Origin: Zelopaecilomyces penicillatus
Taxonomy: Eukaryota; Ascomycota; Sordariomycetes; Hypocreales; Pseudodiploosporaceae
DNA length: 64,000 nucleotides
Direction of reading: 5' to 3'
Assembly (NCBI GenBank): GCA_005765155.1
Contig: VCCP01000002.1
Span: forward strand, 186,001 to 250,000
Of this stretch, positions 23,508 to 33,935 are shown piece after piece. The notes beneath the pieces are model-generated. The model was given only the letters and a program-made list of their open reading frames with translations. It was not told the origin of the DNA and searched no databases. The position numbers were made by a program, and so were the translations under genes. How positions within the stretch are numbered: the first letter of the stretch is position 1; every line of letters starts with the position of its first letter.

Positions 23508-24504
23508 GATGTCTGAAGTTTAGGTAGAAAGTCGATAATGATGGACTGGTATTGTTGGCAGTAGAGGAGGTAGAAGTATACTGAACACTCGGATTAGTAA
23601 ATGATTATGAGAAACCAGATAAAGCAGCCGGGCACAACAGGCTTTTATAGTTGTTCGTCTCTTACATCACCATCCTGGGGGGAAAAAAGGACACGTAAGT
23701 AGCCAAAGCTTCAAGCAACATTTCTGACAAGGAAGCTCGTTCAACCTTGCAGTACGTACAGATAGAGGCATCTCCACCTCCACCGTGTTAGCCAAAGCAT
23801 CAAAGGGTCAACTAACAACAATCGAAATATCGTCACTCAGTGCTGTCTATCAGTGGATTCTGTCTCAACGGGTTCCCGTAAACCATAACAATCTCACTCG
23901 GCGCAGCGGTACGCCCGCTCGCTTTGCATTCCTTACGCGCATCGTTATTCTCTTTTGCCAACGACACTCCCTTCAAACACCAAATCGAGATAGTCGATCT
24001 TTTGTCCAACTTCCAGTTCTGCTTGTACTAAAATACAACATAAGCGAAAGTGGAAACAACACCAACAAAAAATGCACGTATACCCGGGGGGCGGCGAAAT
24101 AGAACGGTCCCCCGGGACTGTCCCCGGTCAATTATCTCCCTATCTTGATATGTCGATCCCAGGTTGCTGTGGTCCGTCTTCATTCCAATGATAATAGTGT
24201 AGTTGGTGTTGTTGATACCCGAAACCGCGATGATGACTTAGTTGTGTTTCGGGAACTCACTCCGGGTACTCATCAGCCCAGTGCCTAGCCTAGGTATTTT
24301 CATCAGCTTATCTTGCTCATTATCAGCGCTTATACGAATACCGTGCGTATGGAGGTAATCATAGACGAAAACTTCTTTGAGTTTCCCATGTAATTTGAAA
24401 GCCTGATACCAAAATACGCAGCTCTCGTGGTGTTTGTTTGGGTTACGGAAATCTAATGCTTATGCCTAGTTACTTTTATTTGTTAATCATCAGAACGAGA
24501 GGAC
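23508..24504. other. Intergenic region
   Basis: Between the divergent secreted genes. It holds a GC-rich patch near 24085-24130 (CCCGGGG/CCCCCGGG) with imperfect dyad symmetry. No gene is supported. Confidence 0.5.
23642..23649 (-). promoter_or_regulatory. TATA box of the 23 kb secreted gene
   Basis: TATAAAAG on the minus strand, 135-142 bases before the ATG at 23507. Confidence 0.45.
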
Positions 24505-24521
24505 TTGAGAAAATCTTTTGT

Positions 24522-24530
24522 TATATAAAG
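24522..24530 (+). promoter_or_regulatory. TATA box of hexacysteine precursor gene 1
   Basis: TATATAAAG about 115 bases before the ATG, followed by TCTGCTTGTCCAT. The same element and spacing recur at 26860 in front of gene 2, so the core promoter was duplicated with the gene. Confidence 0.5.
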
Positions 24531-24644
24531 TCTGCTTGTCCATACCTATAAGACATTCTACAACTACCATAGACATATACTTCTTCAACAATACTCAATC
24601 TTGACTTCTTCCCCTCCAAAAACAGCCTTTACGCCTATTCAATC

Positions 24645-25237
24645 ATGAAGTTCTTCTCAACTGGCCTTTTCGCCTTTATGGCAGCTCAGTCTATGGCATC
24701 TGCTACCACGGAGAATAAGGTATGAGCGAATCCTTTTTACCTTTTATCCTTTCTCCTATATAATATATTCATTTCTTATACATAAAAAAGCTAACACATC
24801 AGAAAAAAAAGAGCGCCGCCTTCTCGGACCTTTTATATGGCCTCGATGACAAGTCTTCCGACTTCTTCGATGTCTCTCGAGACGGCGTCCTTCGTGGCTT
24901 CATCTCCAACAGCCTAGTCGTCGCACAGGCAGTGCGCTTGAACAGCACCCAGATCGACCAGTATCTCGCTCTACAATCATCCATGCCACGCAGAGGCGCG
25001 GACTACGAGGCAGCTTTGCGTAAAGTGGATTCGCAAAATGTCTCGGAGGAGCAGCTGTTCCACCCTGATGCGGAGATTCTATCGGATGCTGCACGACTCC
25101 TATATGCCCCTGATGCAACCCAGTCTTCCGTGCCAGATGTTCTTGCGAAGCGCGCTTGTATCACCAAGTTTTGCTCAGCAAGTCCTACATGCCGCGCTGT
25201 TAATTGCAGACTCTGCTTTAGAGGCTTTTGCCTATGA
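24645..25237 (+). CDS. Secreted precursor 1 with C-terminal six-cysteine peptide
   Basis: Exons 24645-24719 and 24803-25237 give 169 residues. The GTATGA...CATCAG intron is supported by the same structure in the paralogue at 26952. Residues 1-19 are a signal peptide (Met-Lys-Phe-Phe-Ser-Thr-Gly). A pro-region of about 120 residues contains no cysteine and includes Ser-Asp-Phe-Phe-Asp-Val, Arg-Leu-Asn-Ser-Thr-Gln-Ile and Gln-Leu-Phe-His-Pro-Asp-Ala. It ends in Leu-Ala-Lys-Arg, a standard Kex2 site. The predicted mature peptide is 27 residues with six cysteines spaced C-x4-C-x5-C-x4-C-x2-C-x4-C and a positive charge. This is the layout of pheromone, defensin-like and conotoxin-like precursors; the actual activity is unknown. 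No homologue is recognised except gene 2 in this window. Confidence 0.75.
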
Positions 25238-25687
25238 AATGGACTCTAGGAGATGATGTTGCCGGTTGGCTCTGGATGGAGATGGTCATTTTGTGTGTAG
25301 ACTTTGAAGCTTGGAAATCATCATGATGGAAGGGTGTTGTTGTTGCAGGAGGAAGAAGATGATTTTGCCTAGTTTGAAAGGTCAAGATTAACAACGTATG
25401 GGTGTGCAGGTTTGGAGGCAGCTGGACATGGATGTGTACACTGTAGGGGATAGATATATGTATCTCCTATACTAGACAATGCCCCGTTGTGATATTTGAC
25501 ATTTGTCTTGGGTAGTTGGAATGCAATCAAAATTGCAGCCTGCAAAGTCTGGGTCATAGTTGACAATCCCATTTCTAACATGTCACTTTAGTTAGAAAGT
25601 CGAGGGGGATTTCGAGACATGCACCATAAAAGATATTGGAAAACATGAGAAATGGGACAATAGAACGCGTGCGTCTCTGTGTTAGTT

Positions 25688-25800
25688 ACATGCTGAAACC
25701 CGGTCCAGACGTGGTGATGCATTGGCCTTTGCAGTTAAAGTTTGTTTTTGCTGCAACAGAATCGCCAGAGCAACCCTGGCACATTGACCCTTTATAGTTG
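25688..25800 (-). pseudogene. Truncated paralogue of the secreted gene at 23 kb
   Basis: Codons for Gly-Cys-Ser-Gly-Asp-Ser-Val-Ala-Ala-Lys, then Asn-Phe-Asn-Cys-Lys-Gly-Gln-Cys and Gly-Pro-Gly-Phe-Ser, closely match the first half of the core at 23042-23382. The frame stops (TAA) directly after Phe-Ser-Met, where the intact gene continues for about 50 residues with three more cysteines. Upstream there is no signal peptide; the frame runs into unrelated sequence. It begins immediately after the end of duplication unit 1, so it may mark a rearrangement junction. Confidence 0.65.
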
Positions 25801-26821
25801 TTTTCGTTTAATATCTTGTCACCATGGAAAAGCACGTGGATATGAGGAAGGCTTGTGCATCCTCCCTCCATGTGTCCAAGGCATCCGAGGAGCTTTTTTC
25901 GGGGTGACCGACCGACATTCTGTCCATCAATTGGACTTTGCCTCTGCAGATTCTATCATCTCACTCAGCGCATGTGTACACGCGCCTGCGTCAGCTTCTT
26001 ACCGAAACTTTTCTTTTTCCTTTTTTTTAAATGTCAAAGTAGTAGGTAGACAGCCTATTATATCCTGCTGTACAGACTAAGAGGACATAAGTGGCATAAA
26101 TAAGAGCATGTGTAAAATACACTATATTGGTATAAGCTTTACCCATTGGCCAAGTACAAACTAAAACACGACCAACGAATCAACCAACTGTCTAACAATA
26201 CCCTAAACAGTAACGATGCCTCGTTATTCAAAACATACTCCGAGTATTTATCAAACCCAGTAATAATGCCTGCTCTTTCCTCGGCTTACCCTGCTCGTGC
26301 GCGCTTATATCTACACAATAATCGTGCGTCCATCATTCATTCGCGTACATAAATCCCAAAAGATACGTCTGCTGCAGATTTCCCTGTTCTTTTTTTCTTT
26401 TTTTTTTCTTTTTGCGGCTAGGGGGGAGGGAAATGCTGACCAAAACAATCAGCGGTCACCTAGAAAAATATTTTCACTTGATTGTAACAGAAAATCTTAC
26501 TGTAAGTGTCTCAACCAAGATATCAAAGACACGCATTAGCCGCATTCCCACTGGTCATTCGGCAGCTGCAGCCAGTAAGACTAAAGGCTCAGATATGCAG
26601 GGTCCTGTATGGAGGAAATGTTTCGGCTTTTTCACATCTCAGATGGCAGGGCTGCGTCCCCCCCCTGGTCTATTCTGTTCTACACGGACTTGCTGATTTC
26701 TCTATGCCGAGAATAGTGTGAAACAATAAGCTATGCCAAGGCGGCTTTGATGTAGTAGCTGATGATGATGATCCTGACGTGTCATGGAGTGACTTGTATG
26801 CATTCATTCATTATCGGAGCA
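25801..26821. other. Spacer between the duplicated precursor genes
   Basis: AT-rich, with T runs near 26017 and 26385-26410. Several open frames exist but none has a signal peptide, start context or resemblance to the neighbours. Confidence 0.45.
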
Positions 26822-26859
26822 AGGACTTGACTAATTTTTCATCTATATACCGACCTACC

Positions 26860-26869
26860 TATATAAAAG
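26860..26869 (+). promoter_or_regulatory. TATA box of hexacysteine precursor gene 2
   Basis: TATATAAAAG about 90 bases before the ATG, followed by TCTGCGTGTCCAT, nearly identical to the element at 24522. Confidence 0.5.
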
Positions 26870-26951
26870 TCTGCGTGTCCATGTCTCTACTACACAACTT
26901 ATCACAGACAAAACACTTCTTCCATACATTCAACCCCTTTACGCCTCCATC

Positions 26952-27561
26952 ATGAAGTTCCTTGCAACCAGCCTTTTTGCCTTCTTAGCGACCCAATCTA
27001 TGGCTTTACCTACTACCACTGAACCTGCGGTATAAGCGAATTCCTTGTTTTTCTTCTTTCTTATCATATGTATGTGTATTTTCTTTCCTAGCAATATTTG
27101 CTAATATATTTCCCAAAAAGAGCATTTCCTTTACCAATATCCTGTACAGCATGGAGAACAATTCCTCTGGCTTCTTCGATGTCTGCCTAGACGGAGTCCT
27201 CCGTAATTTTGATGCCGAAACCCTAACTGTTAAACAGGCAGCGCGGTTGAACAGCTCCCAGATCGCCCAGTTTCTCTCTCTGCAATCCTCTATCAAACAC
27301 AAAGCAGGACCAAAGGACGCCGTCGACGCCTCTTTGCGTCTCGTGAATTCGCAACGTGTTTCAGAGTATCAGCTGTTCCACCCTGATGCTGCAATTCTCT
27401 CGCATGTTGCACGACTTCAGGGGGGTCGTTCTGAAGCATCCCCATCCCAGTCTCCCGTGCCAGATGCTCTTGTGAAGCGCGATTGCAGGTATTGCAGTCG
27501 TCATGCTCCTTGCGGCCCTGAGGCTGGTTGCTCAAGATGTGTCAGATGGAGGTGCATGTGA
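26952..27561 (+). CDS. Secreted precursor 2 with C-terminal six-cysteine peptide
   Basis: Exons 26952-27029 and 27121-27561 give 172 residues. An alternative upstream acceptor at 27090 would break the frame. The signal peptide (Met-Lys-Phe-Leu-Ala-Thr-Ser-Leu) and the pro-region align with gene 1 at roughly half of positions. Shared blocks are Gly-Phe-Phe-Asp-Val, Arg-Leu-Asn-Ser-Ser-Gln-Ile and Gln-Leu-Phe-His-Pro-Asp-Ala. The pro-region carries one cysteine and ends in Leu-Val-Lys-Arg. The predicted mature peptide is about 26 residues with six cysteines spaced C-x2-C-x5-C-x5-C-x2-C-x4-C, again basic. Outside the cysteines it shares very little with gene 1. Function unknown. Confidence 0.75.
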
Positions 27562-28196
27562 GATGCACTCAGTGGGCTGCCGCAGGCTGGATTTGGATGA
27601 AGGCTACCTACCTAACATGTGATATTGAGACATTGAAAGTTGGAAATCATGGGTGAGGATGGGGATTTTCCTAGTTCAAAAGATCATGAACACGACAGAG
27701 TATGGGGTCTACTACAGGAGGTAGTTATGCGTCTCTCACCTGTTGGGCAATGCTCTGCTGTTATATGTGACATTAGTCCGAGTTGAAATACAATCAAAAG
27801 GTCTGGCTGGCAAGTCTTGGTCACAATTGACATTCCCACTGTAACATGTCAAGATTAATTGGAGAGTCGTAGCAAGTGCCGAGACATGTACCATACGAAA
27901 AAGATAGTTGGAACGCGTTAGTCTCTAGTATAAAAATTCCCAAGACCTATTTCAACATTTGACTGCCCTTTCAAGTCCTGCCTGATACACTAATATCTTT
28001 TGAGTGAGCCCAACCCAAGATAACTATACCCTGCCAGCCACCTTCCGTGATGCCAGCAGCTCATGATTAGAGAATCGTTTCTTGTGACTCTGTCTTTATT
28101 TTTACTTGTTTTTTTCTTTTGCATGTATCCTCACAAAAGCTTATGAGAATTTGAAGCCAAGTGGCATGAGGGCTCCTCATTCATGCTGAGCCATAT
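27562..28196. other. 3' flank of precursor gene 2 and spacer to the isomerase
   Basis: The first 370 bases belong to duplication unit 2. The rest shows no gene; a T-rich stretch near 28100 lies just beyond the isomerase 3' end on the other strand. Confidence 0.5.
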
Positions 28197-30061
28197 TTAA
28201 ATCTTGGAGTACTTCTTGAAAGCTCCAATCAGGCCGCCAGTCGAGGAATCGTGGCCCTCACCATTGCCCTCCTCGTCGAGCTCCTTGAGGATCTTCTTGG
28301 CCAGAGACTTGCCCAGCTCCACACCCCACTGGTCGAAGCTGTTGATATCCCAGACGGCACCCTCAGTGAAGGTCAAGTGCTCATAGTATACGATGAGAGC
28401 ACCCAGCTCGGCTGGGCCAATAGAGCCTCCCACAAGAATGGAGGTGGTGGGTCGGTTGCCCAAGAATCGCTTATGGGGCACCAGGTCTTCTGGTGCGCCC
28501 TCGGCCCTGACCTGCTCGTCCGTCTTACCCACCATGAGCGCCTCAGCCTGGGCAAAATAGTTGGAGGCCAACATCTTCTGGTGCAGGTTGTCGGAGATGG
28601 GGTTGTGAGACTTGGCAGCAAGGATAAAGTCCGTGGGGATCAGCTTGGTGCCTTGGTGAACAAGCTGGAAGAAGGAGTGCTGGGCATTGGTGCATGGTTC
28701 ACCGAACAAGATTGGTCCTGCACAATGTCAGTCTTATTCAAAAAGGAAATGGAAATGAGAATAATGTATATGTTTAGCTTACCAGTGGTATACTTGGCCG
28801 ATGATCCGTCTGAGGTAATGGTCTTGCCGTTCGACTCCATAGACAATTGCTGGAGGTAGGCGGGGAATCGGTGTAGGTATTGGTCGAAGCTGCATATCGA
28901 GTCAGTATTCAGTTTCTCGTGATTTTCATGCTCACATTGGAAAATAAACCTACGGAGCAACCAGGTGAGTCTGGGCCTGGAAAAAGTCAGAGTACCAGAC
29001 ACTCAGGAGACCGCCGAGGACAGGGATGTTCTCTCTCAGGGGGGTCTCGCGGAAATGCTTGTCCATGGCATGGGCACCGCTCAAGAACTTGTGGAAGTTC
29101 TCGTAGCCAACGTAGAGAGCTACGCTCAGGCCAATGGCGCTCCAGACAGAATAGCGGCCGCCGACCCAGCTCTCAAAGCCAAACATGCTGGTCTTGTCGA
29201 TGCCAAACTTGGTCACTTCCTCCTCGTTGGTGGACAGAGCAACAAAGTGCTTGGCAACCTCGCCCTTGCCGCCAGTCTTTTCAAGGAACCAATTCTTGGC
29301 CGTGGTGGCATTTGTCGTTGTTTCAGCCGTGGTGAAAGTCTTGGAAGCAACAAGGAAGAGGGTGGTCTCCGGATCCGAGCTCTTGAGAGCCTCGGCCATG
29401 TGGGTTCCATCAATGTTGGAGACAAAGTGCAGTGTCATGTCCTCAGCGCCGTAGTGCTTCAAGGCCTCGGTGACCATGACAGGGCCGCTATTGTCAATCA
29501 CATTAGCACACTGCTGCTTCCCAAACAGTGCATTGCTTTTAGTTCATTGCACCACACTTACAGGTCAGAACCTCCAATGCCGACATTGACAATGTTGGTC
29601 AGCTTCTTGCCAGTGTAACCCTTCCACTCGCCGCTCCTGACCTGCTCCGAAAACTCTTTCATATGCTTCAAAACGTCATTGACACCGCCAGCAGTGTTCA
29701 TGACATCCACGCCATCAACCTTCATATCCCAACCACCCACATTTCGCAAGGCAGTGTGATAGACGGCACGCTTCTCGGTGAAGTTGATCTTGTCGCCAGC
29801 AAACATGGCATCACGCTTCCTCTCGACGCCAGCCTGTTCCGCAAGCTTAACCAACAGGTCGAGCGTCTCGTCGGTGAGGAAGTTCTTGCTAAAGTCAAAG
29901 AGGATATCGGAGGAAACACCATCGGTGGTAAAGGTGCGTGTGAATCGGCTGAAGCGCTCAGGATCCGAAGCAAAGGCCTCCTTCAAGACGAATGACTTTC
30001 CAACATTGTCGCGATGAGCTTGGAGCTCTGACCAGGCGGGGAGGACGTTTGCCGGCGCCAT
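28197..30061 (-). CDS. pgi1: Glucose-6-phosphate isomerase
   Basis: Cytosolic glycolytic enzyme interconverting glucose 6-phosphate and fructose 6-phosphate. Exons 30061-29562, 29487-28954, 28889-28783 and 28717-28197 join in phase to 553 residues, the standard eukaryotic length. Family marks in order: Val-Gly-Ile-Gly-Gly-Ser-Asp-Leu-Gly-Pro across the first intron, Ser-Asn-Ile-Asp-Gly-Thr-His, and Ser-Lys-Thr-Phe-Thr-Thr-Ala-Glu-Thr (phosphate binding). Then come Gly-Gly-Arg-Tyr-Ser-Val-Trp-Ser-Ala-Ile-Gly-Leu, Gln-Gly-Thr-Lys-Leu-Ile-Pro-Thr-Asp-Phe, and a conserved Lys near the C-terminus (Ser-Leu-Ala-Lys). The start Met-Ala-Pro-Ala-Asn is the first ATG of the frame. No anomalies seen. Confidence 0.96.
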
Positions 30062-31756
30062 GTTTGAAGTTTGTTCTTGGTCGTTGTGAGTCGTCGGTTT
30101 GTTCTGAGAAGCCTAGCAGATGGGATGGTTGGTTAGACTTTGGGTGGAGGAGCAAAACGTCGGATCAATCAAGATGACGGGAGGAACAGTCGAGATACTG
30201 GGGATTGTCCTTCTGGAATGGAAGGGAAGAGGTGGGGGATGGCAATGGCTATATATACATATATGTAGATACATTGACCGAGGGAGACAGAAGGTGCGGC
30301 GGATGCAACGGATGGCATGGGTGGAAGCAGGGAGGGGGCCAGTCCCGTCCAGTCCGCTCAGTCCAGTCCCATTCCTATCCAGATCTGGTCCCAATGCTAG
30401 ACATGACAAAACAGCATCTAGTAGCCAAACAACGGCGGGGTTGCTTCGTAACCGGACATGACAGAAAATCTCCGTGCTTGTTTTGGGTAGGCCGTAGAGG
30501 GTCTAGACTCGAACATAGAGCTACTTACCTGGTACCCAAGAATTGCGATAACTCACAGAGAGAGCGAGAATATTGGTCTTTCTTGCTGACAGGTCGAGAA
30601 ACTTGAACGAAAATTACCGCGGCGTGAGTTGCCTGATGGAATGATCTGATCCCCACGCTTTGTTGAGCTACTAGGAAGAGGGGAGGAGCTCTGAGCTACG
30701 ACGCCCACTCACTCTTGGAAATGAGGGGCAAGTTGGCAACCCACCAAATGAGCCCATCATTACAGCGTCCATACAGCGCCCACACCAACAGTGACAGCAC
30801 TCGCTCAGCGCTGATACATCGCCACACCATGCAAAACTTGGCAGCAATGACCTCACTGCTGGTTTTCTTCAACAAGCAAAAAAGTGTTGGCACAGCGTAA
30901 ACTAACCCCACCTTTGCGCCACACCACACCACCTCGCACCACCCAACTAACCCCTTCTGGCTGTACCCCCCTCGTGCCCCTCTGCTTACACGTGCCTTAC
31001 CAAACCACGCACTCAGCCATGCGCGATGCTTACGCTGCCTCCAAGTCACCACTTACACATCACATCCCATCCCATCTGCACGACAATCTACCTAAATTTA
31101 CCCTTTAGTAGCAGTCTAAAAGTCTTTTCTCTTTATCTGGCTGATCTTTTGCTAAACTCGGCCTTCGGACTTCACTTAGACTGCGCCATCACTCCGATTG
31201 GGTTCATTTGGCCTCTTTGGTTGGTGCCTAGAGAGCACGTTGGCAAGGCATCAAATACGACGGCGCATCGCAATCACATCAACTCATCATCAAGACGTAA
31301 GCAGCTTAAGTGGCATCTCGTTTGAGAGGTGTATTCTTATATCAATTTCACCTAGGATGCTCACCTTCGTCCTGCTTCAAGGCGGGGGGGTTATGGCCGT
31401 GGTCATCGTAATTTGAAGGAGCACTAGACGGGTTCCAGTAGAGTTTCATAGAGTCGGAAACAGCCATACTACTTACTACCTTGCAAAAAACAGAATATCT
31501 CAAATTGAATTCCAGCCAAACTCCCAAGTATATGGTTCATCATGCACATCTAAAAAAAGAAAAGAGCCGGGCCTAGAGAGCGTTATCGTCTCAGCCAAAA
31601 CACACACAAAAAACATGCCAATCCCGTAGCTGGCCATAGTGCCAGATCTCTGCTTGCGCCTTCGCACCTCCCTCCCCTTGAGCTGCCGAGTTTGAGATGC
31701 CATAAACCCTCCTGTCCTTTTCCTTAACAAAAGCAATCGGCTGTTGAGCAAAAACC
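30062..31756. other. Isomerase promoter and 3' region of the kinase gene
   Basis: Upstream of the isomerase start there are (TA)n bases near 30250 and a C/T-rich patch near 30330-30380. No gene is supported between the two minus-strand genes. Confidence 0.5.
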
Positions 31757-33935
31757 TCATCGGTTGTCGGTCAAGCTTCCCACAAACGATGGATCCTTGA
31801 CACTGCCACCAGCGTCCCCCAATCCAGCGATGGGTCGGTTGTAGCTGAATCCATGGAACTGATTCTGCATCGTTTGAGACAGCATAGGACCCTCCACATA
31901 CGAGTCCTGGGGCGCCTCTGAGGTAAATTCAGGGTCAAAGTTGGCCGTATCCAGAGCGTCCGCCTAAATCACTCATGTTAGCCGGGTGAAACCTACAACA
32001 TTAATGGGCTCCATCACGGAACCCCTCTCTGGCCTAGGGGGGGACTCTACTCACCACACTGGGTTTGAATGTAGGCTCGTATTTACGCTGCAGAAGCTTG
32101 CGCCAATCTATGTCGTGGAAGAAGGGATGTGCCTTGATCTCCGCCGAACCATTGGCACCCAGTCGCTTTTTGGGGTCTCGGTTGAGCAGCTTGGTCAAAA
32201 GGTCCTTGGCAGCCGCGGGCACCACGTCAGAAAAGTGCAATGGCTCAGATAGAATCTTTCGGTACATCTCGTTGGTGTTTTCGTCATAGAAAGGCGGGAG
32301 ACCCGTAAGCATCTCATAGAGGAGGACTCCGAGAGTCCACCAATCCACCGTCTTGTTATACCCCTGGCCCATGAGCAGCTCGGGTGCAAGATACTCTGGG
32401 GTACCACAAAAAGTATTGGTCCGATCTTCGTCCTTCATGTCCAGTTTACAAAGACCAAAGTCGCATAGCGCAATGTGGCCTTGATAATCCAAAAGAATAT
32501 TCTCAGGCTTGAGGTCTCGGTAGATGACGCTGAAGCCGTGCAGGCATTCCAGAGCACACAGCAGCTCGGCGGTATAGAATCTTGACCTGTTTACATCAAA
32601 GCGGTGCTCTTTCTGTAAATGGTGGAACAGTTCGCCTCCGTTGACAAAGGCCAGCACAAAGTACAGCTTCTCTGGTGATTGGAAACTGAACTTGAGGGGC
32701 ACAATGAAGGGGTTGTTGATCTGTGCCAGCACAGATCGCTCTGCCAGGGTGTGCGCGACTTCGGATCGAGAAATGATATGCGCCTTTCGGATTGTCTTGA
32801 GGGCGTAAATCCGGTGTGTATCTTTCTTGCGCACCTGCATGACTTTGCCAAAACTACCCTTACCCACAACCTTGAGCAGTTCAAAGTCCTCAATCTTGAG
32901 CTTACCAGCACGCGTTTCCACGTATTCCACGCCGACTTTAATCCTACCAGTACCATACTGCACGTCAACCCACTCAACCCCGCTGTGGCCATCGCCCTTT
33001 TGGCGTTGAGCAAGCTCGGCTGCGGCCTTTTCGCGATCTTTCTTGCTGGCCTTGGGGTCGTCTGAGAATAGTTGTCTCTCTTCAAAGCGCGGATTTATGC
33101 GTGCTACTCCTAGAAAGATGTCCTGACTCCGTCCAGACCCCGGGGGTGCTGTGGGATTGCGCATATACAGATGAATGACCAGCTCCGTCACTCTTGAAAC
33201 GTCGAATTTGTACTGCGTATTGCCGCCAGCCCAAAGAGGGTTCTCTGGGTTACCTTCGACTGAATTGACGAAAACCTGAACCTTGTCAAAATCCAGCAAG
33301 GCATAGGGCATATATTTTCCCGAAATACGTCCATGGTTCGTCGGGATGGGGCCGAAACCACCAGCAGACGAGTGTGGTCGATTAGAGCCGTTGATCAAAG
33401 ACCCTGCCACTCGTTGTGAAGAATCGGGTCGGACGGATCCTGCCACGGACCCAGCAATGCTGGACGACATGGAACTCTGGTGTTGTGATGTAAAGACGTT
33501 TCTGTGCTGCTCGGGGAGTGAAAATCCGTGGCCCTCGTGGATGGTGACGACTAGGATGCCGGGCTTTGGCGGCTTGACGACAGGTGCCTGGGACATGGCT
33601 TCGGAGACGTCTGTAGATGGATTCCAAGGTCAGATTTGAGAATACAGACACAGAAAGATAAGATATTCTAGCGGCGCCCACTTACCAATGGCCGATTCAG
33701 TCGTTGGTGTTGTGGCACCGGGGCTCGGCTGGCCTTTGTCATCCTTTTCAGTGATGGTGGATGTTGACGGCGATCGGGAAAATGCGCTCAGGGGCCCCAG
33801 GTGAGTTTCCTTGAGCTCTGATTGAATAGCAGTTAGCGATGAGGATGTCAAAAGCGCTGCCGAGGCATCCGCGCTGGTACCATGGCAATGAGGGGGGATG
33901 CGGGGAGTGACGACCGACTTTTGGTGAGTTTCCAT
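31757..33935 (-). CDS. sch9: SCH9-type AGC serine/threonine kinase
   Basis: Nutrient-responsive S6K/Akt-like kinase, normally phosphorylated by TORC1. Exons 33935-33686, 33610-32055 and 31963-31757 give 670 residues. Residues about 90-270 form the C2-like region typical of Sch9 (Gly-Ile-Leu-Val-Val-Thr-Ile-His-Glu-Gly). The kinase domain follows: Gly-Lys-Gly-Ser-Phe-Gly-Lys-Val loop, Ala-Leu-Lys lysine, Tyr-Arg-Asp-Leu-Lys-Pro-Glu-Asn catalytic loop, Cys-Asp-Phe-Gly, and activation segment Thr-Phe-Cys-Gly-Thr-Pro-Glu-Tyr. The last exon supplies the AGC tail, with Glu-Phe-Thr-Ser-Glu as a turn-like segment and Phe-His-Gly-Phe-Ser-Tyr as the hydrophobic motif. The final intron sits between the kinase core and this regulatory tail. 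All catalytic residues are present. Confidence 0.94.

Larger units (their letters stand above)
24505..25680 (+). repeat. Segmental tandem duplication, unit 1
   Basis: Aligns by eye with 26822-27930 through the promoter (GGACTTGA, TATATAAA, then GTCTGC-TGTCCAT), both exons, the intron donor and the 3' flank. Shared 3' flank pieces are TTGGAAATCAT, CCTAGTTTGAAAG versus CCTAGTTCAAAAG, CTAACATGTCA versus GTAACATGTCA, and CGAGACATG-ACCATA near the end. The unit is about 1.1 kb. Coding similarity is moderate, so the duplication is not recent. Confidence 0.6.
26822..27930 (+). repeat. Segmental tandem duplication, unit 2
   Basis: Partner of 24505-25680 in the same orientation, about 2.3 kb downstream. 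It shares core promoter, exon-intron layout and 3' flank. The boundaries are approximate because similarity fades gradually. Confidence 0.6.
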
